DNA of 64,000 nucleotides. Source: Antedon mediterranea (taxonomy: Eukaryota; Echinodermata; Crinoidea; Comatulida; Antedonidae). Where the stretch lies: positions 27,454,001-27,518,000 of the forward strand of contig NC_092674.1 of NCBI RefSeq assembly GCF_964355755.1, written 5' to 3'. Positions 1 through 13,582 of this stretch are shown piece after piece; the first letter of the stretch is position 1, and the number at the start of each line of letters is the position of its first letter. The position numbers were made by a program, and so were the translations under genes. The notes below the pieces were generated by a model. It saw only the letters and a list, made by a program, of their open reading frames with translations. It ran no database searches and was not told where the DNA came from.

Positions 1-174
1 TCTTAATATACATTTCCTCATCTTCTAATGTATGAATACAAATTACTGTAATATGAATACAGTGAATGCAATCACGCCAGAGACATTACAACTATAATGG
101 AACCGTCTTCAACGTACTACGCCAAATACGATTTAAAAGAACCTTTTATAACTTAGCACTCTTGTATACTTTAA
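1..174. other. Non-coding, no feature seen
   Basis: AT-rich sequence with no long reading frame or recognisable repeat before the first inverted-repeat element. Confidence 0.5.
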
Positions 175-462
175 CCCTGTTTCCGCAGCCAAAAATGGAC
201 AGATACAAATTAACCGATAATTAACGGATAAACTGTCTGTATGTCGAAACGGGGTTTGACAAATTCCACTCAAGAAAAAAATAACTATCTCATTCAAATC
301 GGATAATTATCGGATAAATGCGATGATGTTTTACCTTTGACCTTAAGGACAAAATTGTTGCATTGTGGTTGGGTATCTGGTTGTTTGGTAATGACTGATC
401 ATGCGCACTTTATTGGTTACGAAATCAACCGATAATTTTGTTTTGGCTGCCGAAACACGGCC
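175..462. mobile_element. Short terminal-inverted-repeat element
   Basis: The left end CCCTGTTTCCGCAGCCAAAA matches the reverse complement of the right end (GTGTTTCGGCAGCCAAAA) over about 20 bases. TTTAA lies directly outside both ends (170-174 and 463-467), which fits a target-site duplication. The interior repeats CGATAATT and CGGATAA motifs and has no coding frame. This is a non-autonomous DNA transposon; the superfamily is undecided. Confidence 0.7.
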
Positions 463-467
463 TTTAA

Positions 468-1632
468 GTAATTTCGGACACTTATTTTTACATAATTTTA
501 TTTATATTCTGCATAGTTCTAAAATAAAATCAGTTATGTAACTATCATCATAGATCATAGTCATAATAATTATAAATAGATAAAAATAAAACGTTATATA
601 CATCTCCGGGCATGTTATATCACGAAGTAATTAGTTTGTATAACTATAGGCCTAGAGCATCCTCTATGTTTATATTATATGCAGTTATAAATAATGCCAT
701 TAGCGAAAAATAATATTATGAATACTAAAGCTATAAGATTTTTAAATATACAGTATAACATAACGGATGTCCGTCGTAAGTTTTTAGCCACTCAGATCAA
801 GTTAACTCATTTCAAGATCACCGTAGTAATATTCTAAATCTGCAATAAAAATAATAAAATAGATGACTTGTTGTAAACACGCATTTCCTCTGGACATGTG
901 CTCGATATAGATCAAAAGTTGAAAAGGACAGTGCAGTTTGACAATACATTACCATTTCATGGGTTAAAAAGTCATAATAGAAGCGATTATTCAGCAACAG
1001 AAAGTTTGATTAATGAATGAATGGCGAAACTACAAACCAATTAGAAAGTAAGAAAAGGAAGAGACTTTCATTGATCTAGACTCAGTTCCTTCCAAAAGAT
1101 ATTATTCTTGACAACGATTGTGTCAAATCTAACAACATTACAATATATTTTTACAGATTCACAGCGCAACAACAATCCGAGCGTAGAAAATCAACGAATT
1201 ACAGCAACAACCTGTAATTAAATAAACTGCTACGAAGAACTCATAAGAGTTGCCTTGGGACAAACATGTATCAAAGTCAAAAGACAAATTAAAAAACAAA
1301 AAACAATTAGTGGAAAGGTTTGTTCTGTAAAAGTATGATCAGTAGGTCTTTAAAACGCGATGGACCAATTATAATCTGAAATTGCTTGTTTTTTTTGTTA
1401 TTTCAGTATAGATGAGGCGATAGGTATGTTATAGCGAAAATTAGTACTTGAAGATGAACATTGACTGGGTAATTGTTAATCCATAGATATTCTACCAAAT
1501 TGTGAAAATTAACAAATGAAGATGTTCAGAAATTATCAAATAAAGTAATCGATCTGCTTCACCTATTCCGTATGGTACATGTCTATTTAAGAATCTCCAA
1601 TCAAAAGACGGAATTCAATTATAGAAACCACT
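468..1632. other. Gene-free stretch
   Basis: AT-rich, with many stop codons in all frames. No gene, RNA or repeat family was recognised. Confidence 0.5.
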
Positions 1633-2693
1633 TTAACACTTTGACTGCCAAACACGAAGATCTTCGTTTTTGGAAACACAACGCTTGACTGCCAAAAACG
1701 AAGATCTTCGTTTTTCGCGTTTTTTTACGAAATCCGGTAGATAGGTTAATTATTGGTATATACTATAAATATGAACACTATATTCGGTCTGGACCGTAAA
1801 TATTTTACAATTTGAAAGTAACTAATCTGGTTACGAACGACTGTCAAAATGGTACCTGTCGAAATAACAAACACCGCGCATCACAGTAGCGCGTAGAGCG
1901 ATGGCTTGGCGCATTGTGTATCGGTCGCGCGCTAGCTATGCCGCCGAATCATTACAAAGGTTTTTGTGGATTGACATGTTTGTTTGTTATCTGAATAAAA
2001 AATAATGGAGTCATTTTCAATATGAAGTCTTTAATTTTATTATTGTATGTATACCCTAATTGTTTTGGTGTTTTACTGAAAGTGACCGAGTTTCACGCAA
2101 CAAAATTGTTTTGAAATTGTATTGTTATTATCATCAGTTTACTATCTCCTAGGCCTAGGCTAGTAGTACTACTAGGCTAGCCTAGCCCTAGTCGTAAAAC
2201 GGTTCCGGACCAACTTTAGGCCTGGTTAACTAGGCCTGGTGTCTTTACTATGTAGATTTTGGCGAAACATTGATGTAAGATTTATGATTTATAAAATGTA
2301 ATACATTTTTCGATAGTGATAACTTGTTTTTATAGGCCTATCGGTGCCGTGTAAGTAACTTTTTCGTTGTTTGTTGATCTCACCGGGCGATATTTTCATA
2401 TTGTGATGTCTTGCACAAAATCGCGAATATCTCGACTTTCTTGCGCGAAACTACGAAAAATTCAAAAAGTGGGTTACTTTCATTTTACTATTACGATGTA
2501 CATATTGCGATTTAAAAATCGTTCTTGGTACCATTGTAAAGCTAAAATCTTTATTATTATTTTAGTCTAAATTACATATAAATCAGATCACATACATGGT
2601 TTCAATCAGCTTTAATAAAAACATCGAATTGGGCTAAAAACGCTGGCGGTGGCAGTTTCTAACTGGAAAAACCTCTGGCAGTCAAAGTGTTAA
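1633..2693. mobile_element. piggyBac-like non-autonomous element
   Basis: TTAA target sites stand at 1633-1636 and 2690-2693, directly followed or preceded by the inverted repeat CACTTTGACTGCCA / TGGCAGTCAAAGTG. TTAA duplication with a short C-starting repeat is the hallmark of piggyBac transposons. Just inside the left end, a block with TTGACTGCCA and the palindrome CGAAGATCTTCG occurs twice about 45 bases apart, like subterminal transposase-binding repeats. At 1061 bp it has no transposase frame (longest about 67 codons, unrecognised), so it must be mobilised in trans or is dead. Confidence 0.75.
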
Positions 2694-5600
2694 GAATAAT
2701 CATAAAAATGAGCAATTGACAAAAATATAACAAATCATCAACGGTATTCACTGCTTACGTCACATAACACAGAGTTGCAGGTCCAAAGCATTATGAATAT
2801 AAACCTGAGTTATTGGTTTTCTCGGACGATCCTGATCGAATTCACCTTTTCTCATCATTTTTATCTTTTTTATGATATTTTATGGTTTTTATATATTTTA
2901 AAGATATTTTAAACATTGTTTTTTAACGGTTTTAGATGTTTTAAAATATTGTTATTATTGTTTTATATGTTGTTTTATTCATGAACCTTTTTACTTGTTT
3001 TATGTGATTTTGATCAAATAAATGAATGAATTTATGAAAGCAAAGCAAAGAAAAAAACAAGCTTTCAAAAAAGCAACTGACAAAACATGCAAAAAACAAG
3101 GAAATTGATCAATAATTGTCACTGACAAGTAGACACAATGAGATGTATTGGAAAGCTTCGTTTAGTACCGGATACATTGACGATAATTTGTTCTGAATTA
3201 ATAACTTTGTTACAAGAGTCGTGAAGTCAAACTTCTACTGATCCTCGGGCAAAAGAGAGCATTAAGTAGTCAGAATATGTTACAACAACCTTTACAAAGC
3301 AACTTGTGGACACCAATGATGCGATATGTATATCAATCGACAATGTTTGACATTGTAAGTGACATTTTCTCAAATTACAATTATGATCTTATTATTAGTA
3401 TTAGATTCCCCCCTAGGCTGTGTGATAACTTACAAGATTTTAAGAGATTTTCAGAAGAAAAGAAGATACCCGGACATACTGATTCAACCAAATTTAAATT
3501 GTCTTTGTTAAATAGATGAAAATGAATGATGAATCGTGTAGTGTTTTAGGTTCAGAAAAAAATAATAAAAAATAAAATTCAATGAACGCTACTGGCGTCG
3601 GTTAAGGCAGCACATAATTGTATACGAGTTTCCCAAAGTAGCTGCGCTTTGAGGAAGTACATTTAAACAGCCATACTGTTTTTTCATTTATACTAGTTTG
3701 TTATTGGATAAAAGTATAGTTAATCAATGACGGAAATCTGAGTTCATCAAAATTTCAGTTGTATGTAAAATTTTAGCAATCAAACGCAAAAAAAATCAAT
3801 AAAATTCTATGAGCAGTGACCCTTTGACCGCCGTAAAGCCTAATTCGACGTATCGATAAGACTATGTAAAGCTCCCTTGAGGTCCGCCTAATACGTAATG
3901 TGACGTAACGGATATTGATGTAATCGCCATAGCTTTTTTAAACGTGAAACAAATACTTTAAAGATCACCAGATTAGAGCGAACAATAACTAGAAAAAATA
4001 TGAAAAATCTAGACGAACGATATGAACAATTAAATGGTCACACACCTACGAACACCGAAAGCACATTCTTCCTCGACGATGGAGTACCGTATTTTATTAT
4101 TTATTTATTTTATTTCACCAACAGCCAATCATCGCCAGTCTAACAGGCTGATTAAATCTGTTGACTGCCCATATAAAGTTAACAATGTTAATGTTAGTTA
4201 GGCGGAAGAAACATAGTGCCATAGGTTAAGCATCAATCATTGTCCATTTTAGTATATAAAGATATTTTATTGGAAACATTTAGCCAATAATTCACGATAT
4301 TTGCGCGGTTTTGATGAAAATGAGTTTCGACAGCACTATTTACACATGTTGCCATTAAATCAATTTGTCTTTATTAAGTTTAAAAGCTGGACAGTAAACA
4401 AGGCCTTCGAACTACGATAATGCACTACTAAATAAGGATTATCATTTATAACGATACCCGTCAACAACGTTTCTTTTGACAATGAAATGTTTTGCAATTA
4501 TCTAAATGTAGGCCTATCCATGAAAAAAACATTTTGCCTGTTTTTGAGGAGTTAAAAAAAAAAGAAATTAAAGTCAATAAATTATATCAACAATTAACTA
4601 CTATGAATAAATGTAAATAAAAATAAATTAATTAAATAATTTTTCAAAAATAGGTCATTAGGTCTGTATTTTATATTGCTTGATCAGTTGTTGTTGTTGT
4701 TAGTTCCAAGTTGATCACGAATGATATTATGTTTGTATTGTTTTGCTTGTGTTTTCTGCAAAGAAAACAATTACCATTATACAATGTATATATGTATGAA
4801 TGACTTAATAAATCGATTCTGAATCTGAATGAACCACTTTATAATCTAGTTAGAACACAAGAAGAAAGCCACAGTTACAACTACCAAAACAATGCTTTCT
4901 CATTCATAGCAAAACTTAGTAAATGTATTAAATGATCTTAAAATGAAGGTAATGATACTCGCTATAAAGGTCATCTTAAATTTATACAACCTTTGTTGGA
5001 ATTTTGAATTCTCTCATAAGCGCAGCAACCAGTCAGAGGAAAATGGCAAAAGGCTTTCTACTTTCTAGGAGTTTTATGAGATAATATTATCGTTTTGAAA
5101 AATCTTGTAAGTTGGTTAAACTATCATCAAATTCAAATTAATTAGTTACAGATATAAATTTATCTTCTCCGTCTGCTATTGTAACCCCTATCAGGGTATT
5201 GCTGGTTTAGTTAATGTGTTTAAGTTGTATTTCTATTTGCAACTGTATAACAAATAATTCTTGGATTGCAGCAACCAAATTATTACTTTCGTAATGCTCA
5301 ACCCTTTTACACGTAAAAGTAGGCCTAACGCTGTTTCGATAGATTTAGGTTCTTTTACATTTAATTTGAAGATTCTGCAAGATTTGTTCTAAATATCTTG
5401 TACGCGGAGATAAAAAAAAGAATATATTTTATATAAAACAGTTGAATTAAACACAACCTTGAAGCCAAAAGTTACGCTTGAGTAAGTAAGCAATTTAATC
5501 AAGTCACATGCAAACTTTTGAAAGAGAGACAGTCCTAATTAATTGGCTTTTATGCAATATCTGCCTAAAAGTATACAAATGTATTTCGAGTTGTTACCTT

Positions 5601-6438
5601 GATAGAAGTAGGACAAAAATGTCGTTCACATACAATAAGCACCATTAAGTAAGCTACACGCATCTCATATTGATGGATACATTAACAGAAAGAATGAGGG
5701 GAAAAAAGCAGAAAAACAAACCGATTTGTTCTAAAACAAAACGGTACAAACAACTGTACTCGTGAAACCGGACTTCATGAACACCGGTAACTCTAATTAA
5801 AAGTTACGACAATACCTTCCTGTGTCAGATAGATATCGGTAGTCTAAACCGGATAGCCATAGCCAAAACAAGTGCAATGTTAAGAAGGCACCATGCGAAG
5901 ACATTAATAAAAATGTAACCAAATGTCCTAGTAACATTGTCAAAGAACTAAGTCGTACTATTTTGTTATAGAATGTTATGTATGCTGCTCATACTATTCG
6001 GCACCAGTAGTTTGAGGGTAAAAGAAATAAGGACAATGATCTGTAAGAAGAAGCACCAGTTCACAAGACCAGAGGCGCCAATATCCTCACCCGGAGTCTC
6101 GGTTGTTCAAACCGACCGTAATAATACTTAAAAGGTTATGTATGTGCATTGGAATCATATAAAACATTTTTCATGTGCTTAGTTTAAGTTAATTACTTAG
6201 TCATGACACGGTGGTTATTGTGACGTGAGTGTTTAATGAACTAATTAGAATTAAACATAGTCAAAATGGGGACCGACAGTCAGACTCGGTATATATATTT
6301 GTTTAAATTTTAATTACCGTAACATTTTTGGAACGAACTTTTTGAACCTACATCGCTTAGAAAAACTCCGGGGCGTTAACATCGGCGGTTTGTTTTTATG
6401 CATAGTAAGCTAGCTACAGTCAATGTGAAAGGAGTATA
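2694..6438. other. Gene-free stretch
   Basis: Low-complexity AT-rich sequence. An 80-codon frame at 3277-3519 has no recognisable domain. I see no gene, RNA or clear repeat family here. Confidence 0.45.
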
Positions 6439-6580
6439 AAGCTCTGTCTACACTATCAAACTTTATGCGACAAAAACATGTGATGCGCCCATATATGGAC
6501 ACGACGAGGTCATATAACTACCATATTTGGGCACATCACACTTTTTTTTCCAAATTAGTTTGATGGTGTAGACAGAGCTT
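6439..6580. mobile_element. MITE-A copy 1
   Basis: Near-full copy: the left end AAGCTCTGTCTACACTATC is mirrored by the right end (GATGGTGTAGACAGAGCTT), and the left flank is TA. The interior has GTGATGTGCCC-type subterminal blocks and two perfect CArG-box matches, CCATATATGG at 6489 and CCATATTTGG at 6521. About 142 bp, no coding capacity. The TA target site suggests a Tc1/mariner-type or related mobiliser. Confidence 0.85.
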
Positions 6581-6894
6581 AGGATGAAGATGGTATGTTA
6601 TTAACTTGTTATTTGCGGTTAAACTTATCTATGAATATAAATATGAAATATAGGCTTCTCAAAGCAATAAACAAACTATGATTTTTATAATCATTGTTGA
6701 CCTATAATATTTGACCTTTAATTGTAGTTATGATCGTTCCCTTAGGAAAAATATGTAGTTTCAATCATGGATCTTACTCTTAAAAAATGAATGAATTGCT
6801 TAAGTTTGAACATTAGTCAATGTGTAGTTGTTTGGCCAAAAGTTTAGGAATCACAAAAAAGTAAACAAAAATACATTATTATCTTACTTCATAA

Positions 6895-7180
6895 AGATTA
6901 ATAATAATTTTTTTGTATTGAATTTGTCATTTTATATAACATTTACTTAATAGTTATTGACTGTAACCAAAAATTTATCGAAATTATTATCTGAATAAAT
7001 TAAAGCAAACAATAACTAAAATGGGTGCCAGCCTATGGATTTTTGGTTGAAGTTATCCGTTTATTTTGTCTTTTTATAAGTGAAAACATTTCTTTTTTTT
7101 TACGGAATTGATTAACATTGTAAAAACTACTAAATGGTCTACTTCATTTTTCATATTTTTAGGGGACAATACATTTCTAA
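6895..7180. mobile_element. MITE-D copy, one end degraded
   Basis: The right end AGGGGACAATACATTTCTAA matches the end of the full MITE-D copy at 13230-13582, and the interior shares the GATTTTTGGTTGAA and GGTGCCAGCC blocks in inverted orientation. The other terminus cannot be found. Confidence 0.6.
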
Positions 7181-8193
7181 TATTAATGAAAATGAAACAA
7201 AATGGCTGGTGTGTACCACGTGATTTTTAGATTCACGGAGTAGAATGTCATTCATTACTCTGACCTGGCTTTAACAGATTCAAAGCACAAAACATTGTTG
7301 TATTTCTTCAAATTAGCAATCTCAATTTATTTCCGGCCCAAAGTATGAACATTGAATAAACTGTATCGATCCGTTCTAATTACGAATAGCATAATTTTCA
7401 AAGTTATGCTTTACAGTTAGCCTACGTCAGGCATTTATCATCATCGATGATGGAGGCGATGTCTGGGTATTTAAAATAAAGGTTTGTATGCCAGTGTGTT
7501 TGTTAGCTTACGCACCTCATACATGCGTCCAGTAAATGACATCATGACACATTTCTAACATAGGCCTACTTTACACTTAGCCACAGGAGCACCAGTTTTG
7601 GACAAATTGTACCATACATTTCATAACATGTTAGTTCAAATAAACTTAACTCAACTTGTGAAAGAAGCACAATTATCACTGGAATCTTAATTAAGTATAC
7701 AATGGAAATTCTGTGTTGATTTGTTTCTACGTTTCTCGATTCCAAGCCTCTATTTACCATAACCGTTAATCAATATCCTAATTATTGTTGTAGGAAGAAG
7801 ATCAATCAAGTGAATGCCAGCAGCCGTATAAAAAACTGGAAACTTGAAATATAGGACAGGATACCACCCGTTTAATTCGTGAAAACATTATAGGTAATAA
7901 CATGTCGTTCCAACGACATTTTACTTCTGGGTATTTTATTTTATTTCTTTCTAAATTGATTGATTCCCTTAGTGGTAATCCATCTATTCAATCAATTAAT
8001 GGTATGTAGATACATGACTAAGCTTATAATGCACAGAATAGAGAACGAATTCACAAGAAGATAGCGCAGATAAGGTAGGCGCTTGACTTGACGGTGTTTG
8101 GCAATTCAAATGCAATACGTCGAAATATCAATTAACTTATACAAATGTTTGGAATAGAATTCAAATGAAGATAGAACAAGGCCAAATACCTGG
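7181..8193. other. Gene-free stretch
   Basis: No coding region or recognised repeat. A 64-codon minus-strand frame at 7566-7760 has no family resemblance. Confidence 0.45.
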
Positions 8194-8288
8194 CTGCAGT
8201 CGCGTGCACATATTTGAGTTAGTGTTTACCGACCGACCGACATAGTGAGCTGTAGCGTCGCGTTTGCACACCGCGCACGCGACTAATA
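8194..8288 (+). repeat. Dispersed GC-rich 90 bp repeat, copy 1
   Basis: The block is bounded by AGTCGCGTGC and its reverse complement GCACGCGACT. It contains GACCGACCGACCGAC and the segment GAGTTAGTGTTTACCGA. A second copy lies inverted at 57639-57731 with most bases unchanged. It is GC-rich against AT-rich surroundings. Most likely a tiny inverted-repeat element. Confidence 0.7.
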
Positions 8289-9369
8289 AATGAGGTATAT
8301 TGTTTTGCATACGTGTATTTTGTATAGGTTAAGCTACAAATATTATTTATTCAAACCCAGCAATATTTTAGCATACTTTTATTAATTTATAACTTGTGTA
8401 TATATAGTTTTATGTTAAGATGTCCAATTTCGTTTAATAACACTGTCATACATAACATAACGTATCAAATTCAATACGCACATCTAATTAAAAGATCACA
8501 CCAAACGCAGTTTTATTGCATTTATCAATGACACATGCAATAGAAAATGGAAACTTGAGAGATTTCGTTTTCTTTGTATTTAAATTGTGTAGTAATATAC
8601 GCAGATAATGTTCAGAACTTTTTACAACATTACTCAGAATCTCATGTCACTAACATAATATACGTAGATCCTACTGAATATGGCAACATTTCTAATACAA
8701 TGAATTCTTTACTTACCTAAACAATTCTAAAAGAAATTAAATGATAATTGGAGATTATATAATTATGTGAATTATTTAAGTAGTTTAATTATGATTGCGC
8801 GTAATTCTCATATAGGTAGGTTTACTGTACGAATGACCAGCGGGCGATGATGAGCACATGTTTAAATCGGGTCTCGAAGCAAGTATGAAATAAATCATTT
8901 ATCTTAAAATTAATGTGTTAAGGAAAAGAGGACATTAATGATGAACATTAATGTGATTTATATTTTTCTTGAGTGGTTTGAATCGTAGGAGCACTTCAAA
9001 TTTATTAGTAAGATAACAGTCTTAAGATCAATACTGTCGTAGACACGTGCTTCTTACATAACAGAGCGTATTTCTGTCAATGAACATCTCGAAAGGTTTG
9101 CCAACTAACGGGTATATTAAGCAGTGAAAATAAAATATGTGGGTTACAATAGAAAGTTCACAAGTTTATTTAACAAAGGATAATTGTGTGAATTGCAAAA
9201 ACTCATCTTTGTGAATCCAAGTTTGCCTTGATGTCTTTTTACCAGTTATTTTAATGAGATTTCAATTGTACGTAATATTAAAGAGGTTTTAATAGACTTA
9301 AAGTACTTTTGTTGAGTTGTATGACTAGTGGCTGTGGTTTTTCTCACTGGATTCGTCAAACTTTCTCAA
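8289..9369. other. Gene-free stretch
   Basis: AT-rich sequence without recognisable coding or RNA features. Confidence 0.45.
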
Positions 9370-9585
9370 CGCCACACTCGGTTCTCGGGCGAAACTCGGT
9401 TTTCCCGACCAAATTCGGTTATCGCCAAAGTCGGTTATTTCTCGCCTCTCCAAACTCGGTTCTCCCGGCCAAACTCGGTTGTAGTCAAACTTGGTTCTCG
9501 CAAAATCAAAACTCGATTATCGCCAAACTCGGTTCTCGCAAAAGGCCAAACTCGTTTATCGACAATCGGTAATCGACAAACTGAC
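9370..9585. repeat. Degenerate minisatellite (AAACTCGGTTCTCGCC)
   Basis: About a dozen imperfect tandem units of 16-25 bases built on AAACTCGGTTCTCGCC. Two overlapping open frames (9309-9572 and 9328-9621) are by-products of the repeat. Not coding. Confidence 0.75.
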
Positions 9586-10342
9586 CGATGTGGTCAATTA
9601 CAGCCTTACAATTTAGGCTAAATGTTAAATATTCATTATTTAAATGTAATGCATTAAAATTTTAAAAAAACCGTATCAAAAAGCTCAAAATCAAAACAGC
9701 GCATATCCAACGGGAATGATACAAACTATTCTTTACTTTTCACTTTTTGTAATTCAAGAAAAAACGGCCTAAAAATGTTTTTAAAAAACGTAATTTAGAA
9801 AACGTAATGTATAACATCTCGTTATATCGTTACGTATTATTACTGTTTTGAGTCTTAAAATCTCGTATCAAACATTTCTAAAATTAAGAGAATGCACTAC
9901 ACTCGTCAAACGATAATAAAATGACACCAGCGATTCCCAAAATTGTCATAAATAAGTAGTCATATTTCATTCTACCTAAGAGTGATACATACATTAAACT
10001 GGAGAGAGAACGACAGTCATGCTAAATTTCTCTTAATATCACCATCATTACATACCTACTGGGTGATTACAGGTAATAAAGTATCGGGGAAATAGTCGAT
10101 CTAATAGCATGGATTCAAAAACAAAACCGGTCCCGTTGGCAGCTTTCTGTATATTTGTATCTTATATAGTCAGGCTAATGAATACCTACTGGCAATACAA
10201 ACGCTAATGGGGAAAAATGCATATAAAGTAGGACTGTAGTCGTAATTCTCTTAGTAAATAAAAACACATTGATTTGAAAAACAACAATCCGATGTGAATA
10301 CACAGTATAAATGGAAGCCGGGTCACAAACAGAAATACAATA
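9586..10342. other. Gene-free stretch
   Basis: No gene or recognised repeat. Confidence 0.45.
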
Positions 10343-10459
10343 AAGCTCAAATTAGTTTGACAAAAAAAAGTGTGATGTGATTAAATATGGTAACGATACG
10401 ACATCCTCATGTCTATATATGGGCACATCGCATAAAGTTTGATAGTGTAGACAGAGCTT
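10343..10459. mobile_element. MITE-A copy 2, left end deleted
   Basis: AAGCTC is followed directly by AAATTAGTTTGACAAAAA, so part of the left inverted repeat is missing. The right end GATAGTGTAGACAGAGCTT is intact. Confidence 0.75.
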
Positions 10460-12591
10460 AACACATCTAATGAATGATATTCTGCGCATGAACGCTCCCT
10501 TTGATCAGCACTGATTGCAAACAGATATGTTTAAATGTCGCTTTATTTATCATCAACTAAATCTGTATAGACACTGATAATGTGACTGAATAGAAATGAC
10601 TGCATAAATAGGCGCAAAGTACAATTAATTAATTACCAACCAACAAACTAAATGATTAAAATCAATCATTTATCAGAACTAATACAAATATTGCAGTACT
10701 CTGAAAAACAATCAGATTTCAGAAATTTCAAACCAATTCTGTAAAATCACAATTTTGCAATCAGAATACGTAAACACGTCTCATGCTTGAGTAAACATGA
10801 ACAATAATGGTGTGAAAAAAAAGCCTAAAACAAGAATACCGACTGACATTACAAGATCACTCACTAAAATGTTTGCAAAATGTCTGACTTATGTTTGCAC
10901 AAGTCTGGCAATATTAGTTTAATTCAATCATGAAAGGTTAGGGTATAGTGGTTGATGGAATGCTATATCTTAGAATTTAGATACTGTACCGAGAATCGAC
11001 TGAACAATTTGTTTCCAAATACACAAAATAAAAAGCAAGTTTCTAGAATTAAACGCCCACTGAGTATGGCTTCAAATGTTCATAAACATGTTTGTAAAAA
11101 TAATTAACAGTGAGAGACTTACGTCGGAAGATTTTCGAAGGGTATTAAGAAAGGGGTCCATGCTGACTTTCTCGCAAATGATGCGTAAAGTTAGCCAGCA
11201 ACACACTGTATGAAACGAACGATTGTAATTTTTATTTCACAAAAGCTTACCGTATGTTCTCACAATGATCTATTATCGCTAGTTTAACCTTTGCCCTATA
11301 TTCTCAATTCTTCGTCAACAACAACTTTCAAATCGCTTATATTATTTAATAAAAACAATCCGTCGTGATAGTAATCAAACTTATGACAACATTTCTAGCT
11401 AACCGCCATCTAGCATGACGACTGTGTAATAACATTTAAACTTAGGTACATTATTTACATTAATAAATGGTACCACTTGCGTAATCAATTGTAACATTCG
11501 GTACAAACTGTACATTAACTTTCTTCGTCAATTATATGACGAATAACAAATGTCATATGCCTCTGTATATTATGTATAAATGTTAATAAATAGTTTCATA
11601 TGAAGTTTACGTGGAAACTTTCGGGGTTTATTTCAATGAATTTTCTATTTTCTACAAAATATGTATAAAAGCAGGAAAGAGTGACAATAATGTCATTCTT
11701 CTCTGAAAATTGTAAATCATATGACAAAATACATTCAAATGTATTTTCGGCTAATCCAAGGCAATTTAACAACAGTTTGATGAGCTCCGGAAATAAAAGG
11801 TTTTATCTGTGGCTGCGACACGATCAGATCCACGCCCCTTAGCAGACATCGCGCGCCGCGGAGAATACTTAGTACAGTACTGCTAGTATTTGTCGCAGTC
11901 AGACATACGATCAAAGGACTGTTACAATTTCTTATCTTGGCAAGGCAAGGCGAGTTTAGTGCCCTGTTGTTAGATTGCCTTTACTTGGTTCAACACAATT
12001 CAGAGTTCATTGATGCACCTCATACCATGCTTCATGCTCCTACGGTGGAAAGATATTTTTGCTACAGCGACACGAAATACGTAAGTAGTTTGGACAATAA
12101 TGATCCGAGTTGTCGCTTGTGATTGGGCAAATTACATTGTGTAACGAGCGCATACGTACGTATAGTGGGAACTAATTTTAATTGTCAAATTAAAACGCAT
12201 ATTACTTGTACTTTCTCATTAAATTATCAATTCAAATGTATATTAAACTTGATGCTATTTTTTGTTGATTGAAGGCGGTGCCTTTACAAGCAATCTCCAT
12301 TAACGTCTCCAAAATATTAGACAAAAACACAATTTTCATTCCATTCTAATTTACTATCATCATAAAGTAATGACACGTGATGTTTTTCTGTTTGTACTAA
12401 AAACATTGCAGTGTACACTCAAGGAATTAATACATAATACGGTATTATGGTTTAAAAACGTTTGTAGAGGGCAGTACAGTCAATCTTTACTCACGTCTTT
12501 ACTCGAGTTGAACAAAACGCAAGAACCAGACGAGGCAAATGAAACTAACTACAACTAATTGTAGTTACATTGTATTACTCACTAGTAAGTG
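10460..12591. other. Gene-free stretch
   Basis: The 61- and 62-codon frames at 11937-12122 and 12370-12558 resemble no family. A somewhat more GC-rich patch lies near 11810-11860. No gene is called. Confidence 0.45.
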
Positions 12592-12900
12592 AGTGAGTGA
12601 GTGGCCGAGTGGTTAAGACAGTGGTACCGTAATTACGTAGCCATAAAATCGGCAGGGGTTCGAGGGTCACTCACTCCATGGTTCTGGTGGTAGAACGAGT
12701 CTTCTCAGATAAGAACTATACACCGTAGGTCCAGTGTACACATCTAGCTCGTGTGCACTTTAAAGAACCTAGTACATCTTTCGAGACGAGTATAGGGGGT
12801 TACCCCGGTGTATTAGTAAATCACAGCCACTGATCACCAACTGGGCCCTCTGGGAGACTAGTCATTGACTGAAGAGGTTACCCAGTATAAATATATATTT
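12592..12900 (+). mobile_element. tRNA-derived SINE
   Basis: The head resembles a Ser/Leu-type tRNA: an A-box TGGCCGAGTGG at 12602-12612 followed by GTTAAG, and a B-box core GGTTCGAGGG at about 12658. GAGTGAG before the A-box can pair with CTCACTC after the B-box, like a relic acceptor stem. A non-tRNA body follows, with GTTCTGGTGGTAGAACGAGT, CCGTAGGTCCA and TTACCCCGGTG. The body recurs without the head at 36240-36400, so this is a dispersed pol III retroposon. Confidence 0.75.
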
Positions 12901-13229
12901 CAATCAATAATGATTTATTGCAGCAGTATAATATATCCTATTTAATACTCTTTAAACGAGTATACGTCGCATTTAAAAAAATAATAAATCTGTAGGCTAA
13001 TTACAAAACTGATGATAAAGATTATCATACAGACAGTTGCTGGTAAAAAATTACTGTATTTAAACGTAAAACAGGCAGTATACACGCGTGTAATTTTTGA
13101 GCGAAATGGTTGTTTGTTGGTTTCATTTATTTTCCACACATTGAACAAAAGGAACAGATATATGGACTAAAAGAAAAAATTAGCGTTGAAGTTGCATAAC
13201 AAGCCAGGCCTCGCAAGTAGTGTATAAGC
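12901..13229. other. Gene-free stretch
   Basis: A 68-codon minus-strand frame (12942-13148) is not recognised. Nothing else is seen. Confidence 0.4.
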
Positions 13230-13582
13230 TTAAAGATGTATTGTCCCCACAAAAACATGAAAAAAGAAGATTAATTAAATTAGACTTTGAATAGTTTATT
13301 TTGTAGTTTTAATAAAGTTAATCACTTATGTAGAAAAAAAAACGATGAAGAAAAATGTTTTCACTTATAAAATAACATGATAAATGGTTAAATTCAACCA
13401 AAAATCTATTGGCTGGCAGCCAATTTGACCATTTTTTGCCTTAAATTACATTTTTTTCAGGTAAATAAATTTTGTTTCGATCTAATTGTTGGTCAAAGTG
13501 GATAACTATTATGTGAAATTAAAATTTCATATTCAACAAAAAAAAAAAAAATTTTTTTTTCAGGGGGACAATACATCTTTAA
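13230..13582. mobile_element. MITE-D, full copy
   Basis: Both ends are present: TTAAAGATGTATTGTCCCC on the left and its inverse GGGGGACAATACATCTTTAA on the right. The 353 bp interior is AT-rich with a long A-run/T-run palindrome near 13540. Degraded copies lie at 6895, 25177, 34620 and 39848. It carries no coding frame. Confidence 0.8.

Noticed and set aside
9309-9621. Two overlapping frames of 87 and 97 codons
   Set aside because: Produced by the AAACTCGGTTCTCGCC repeat; no domain or splice context.
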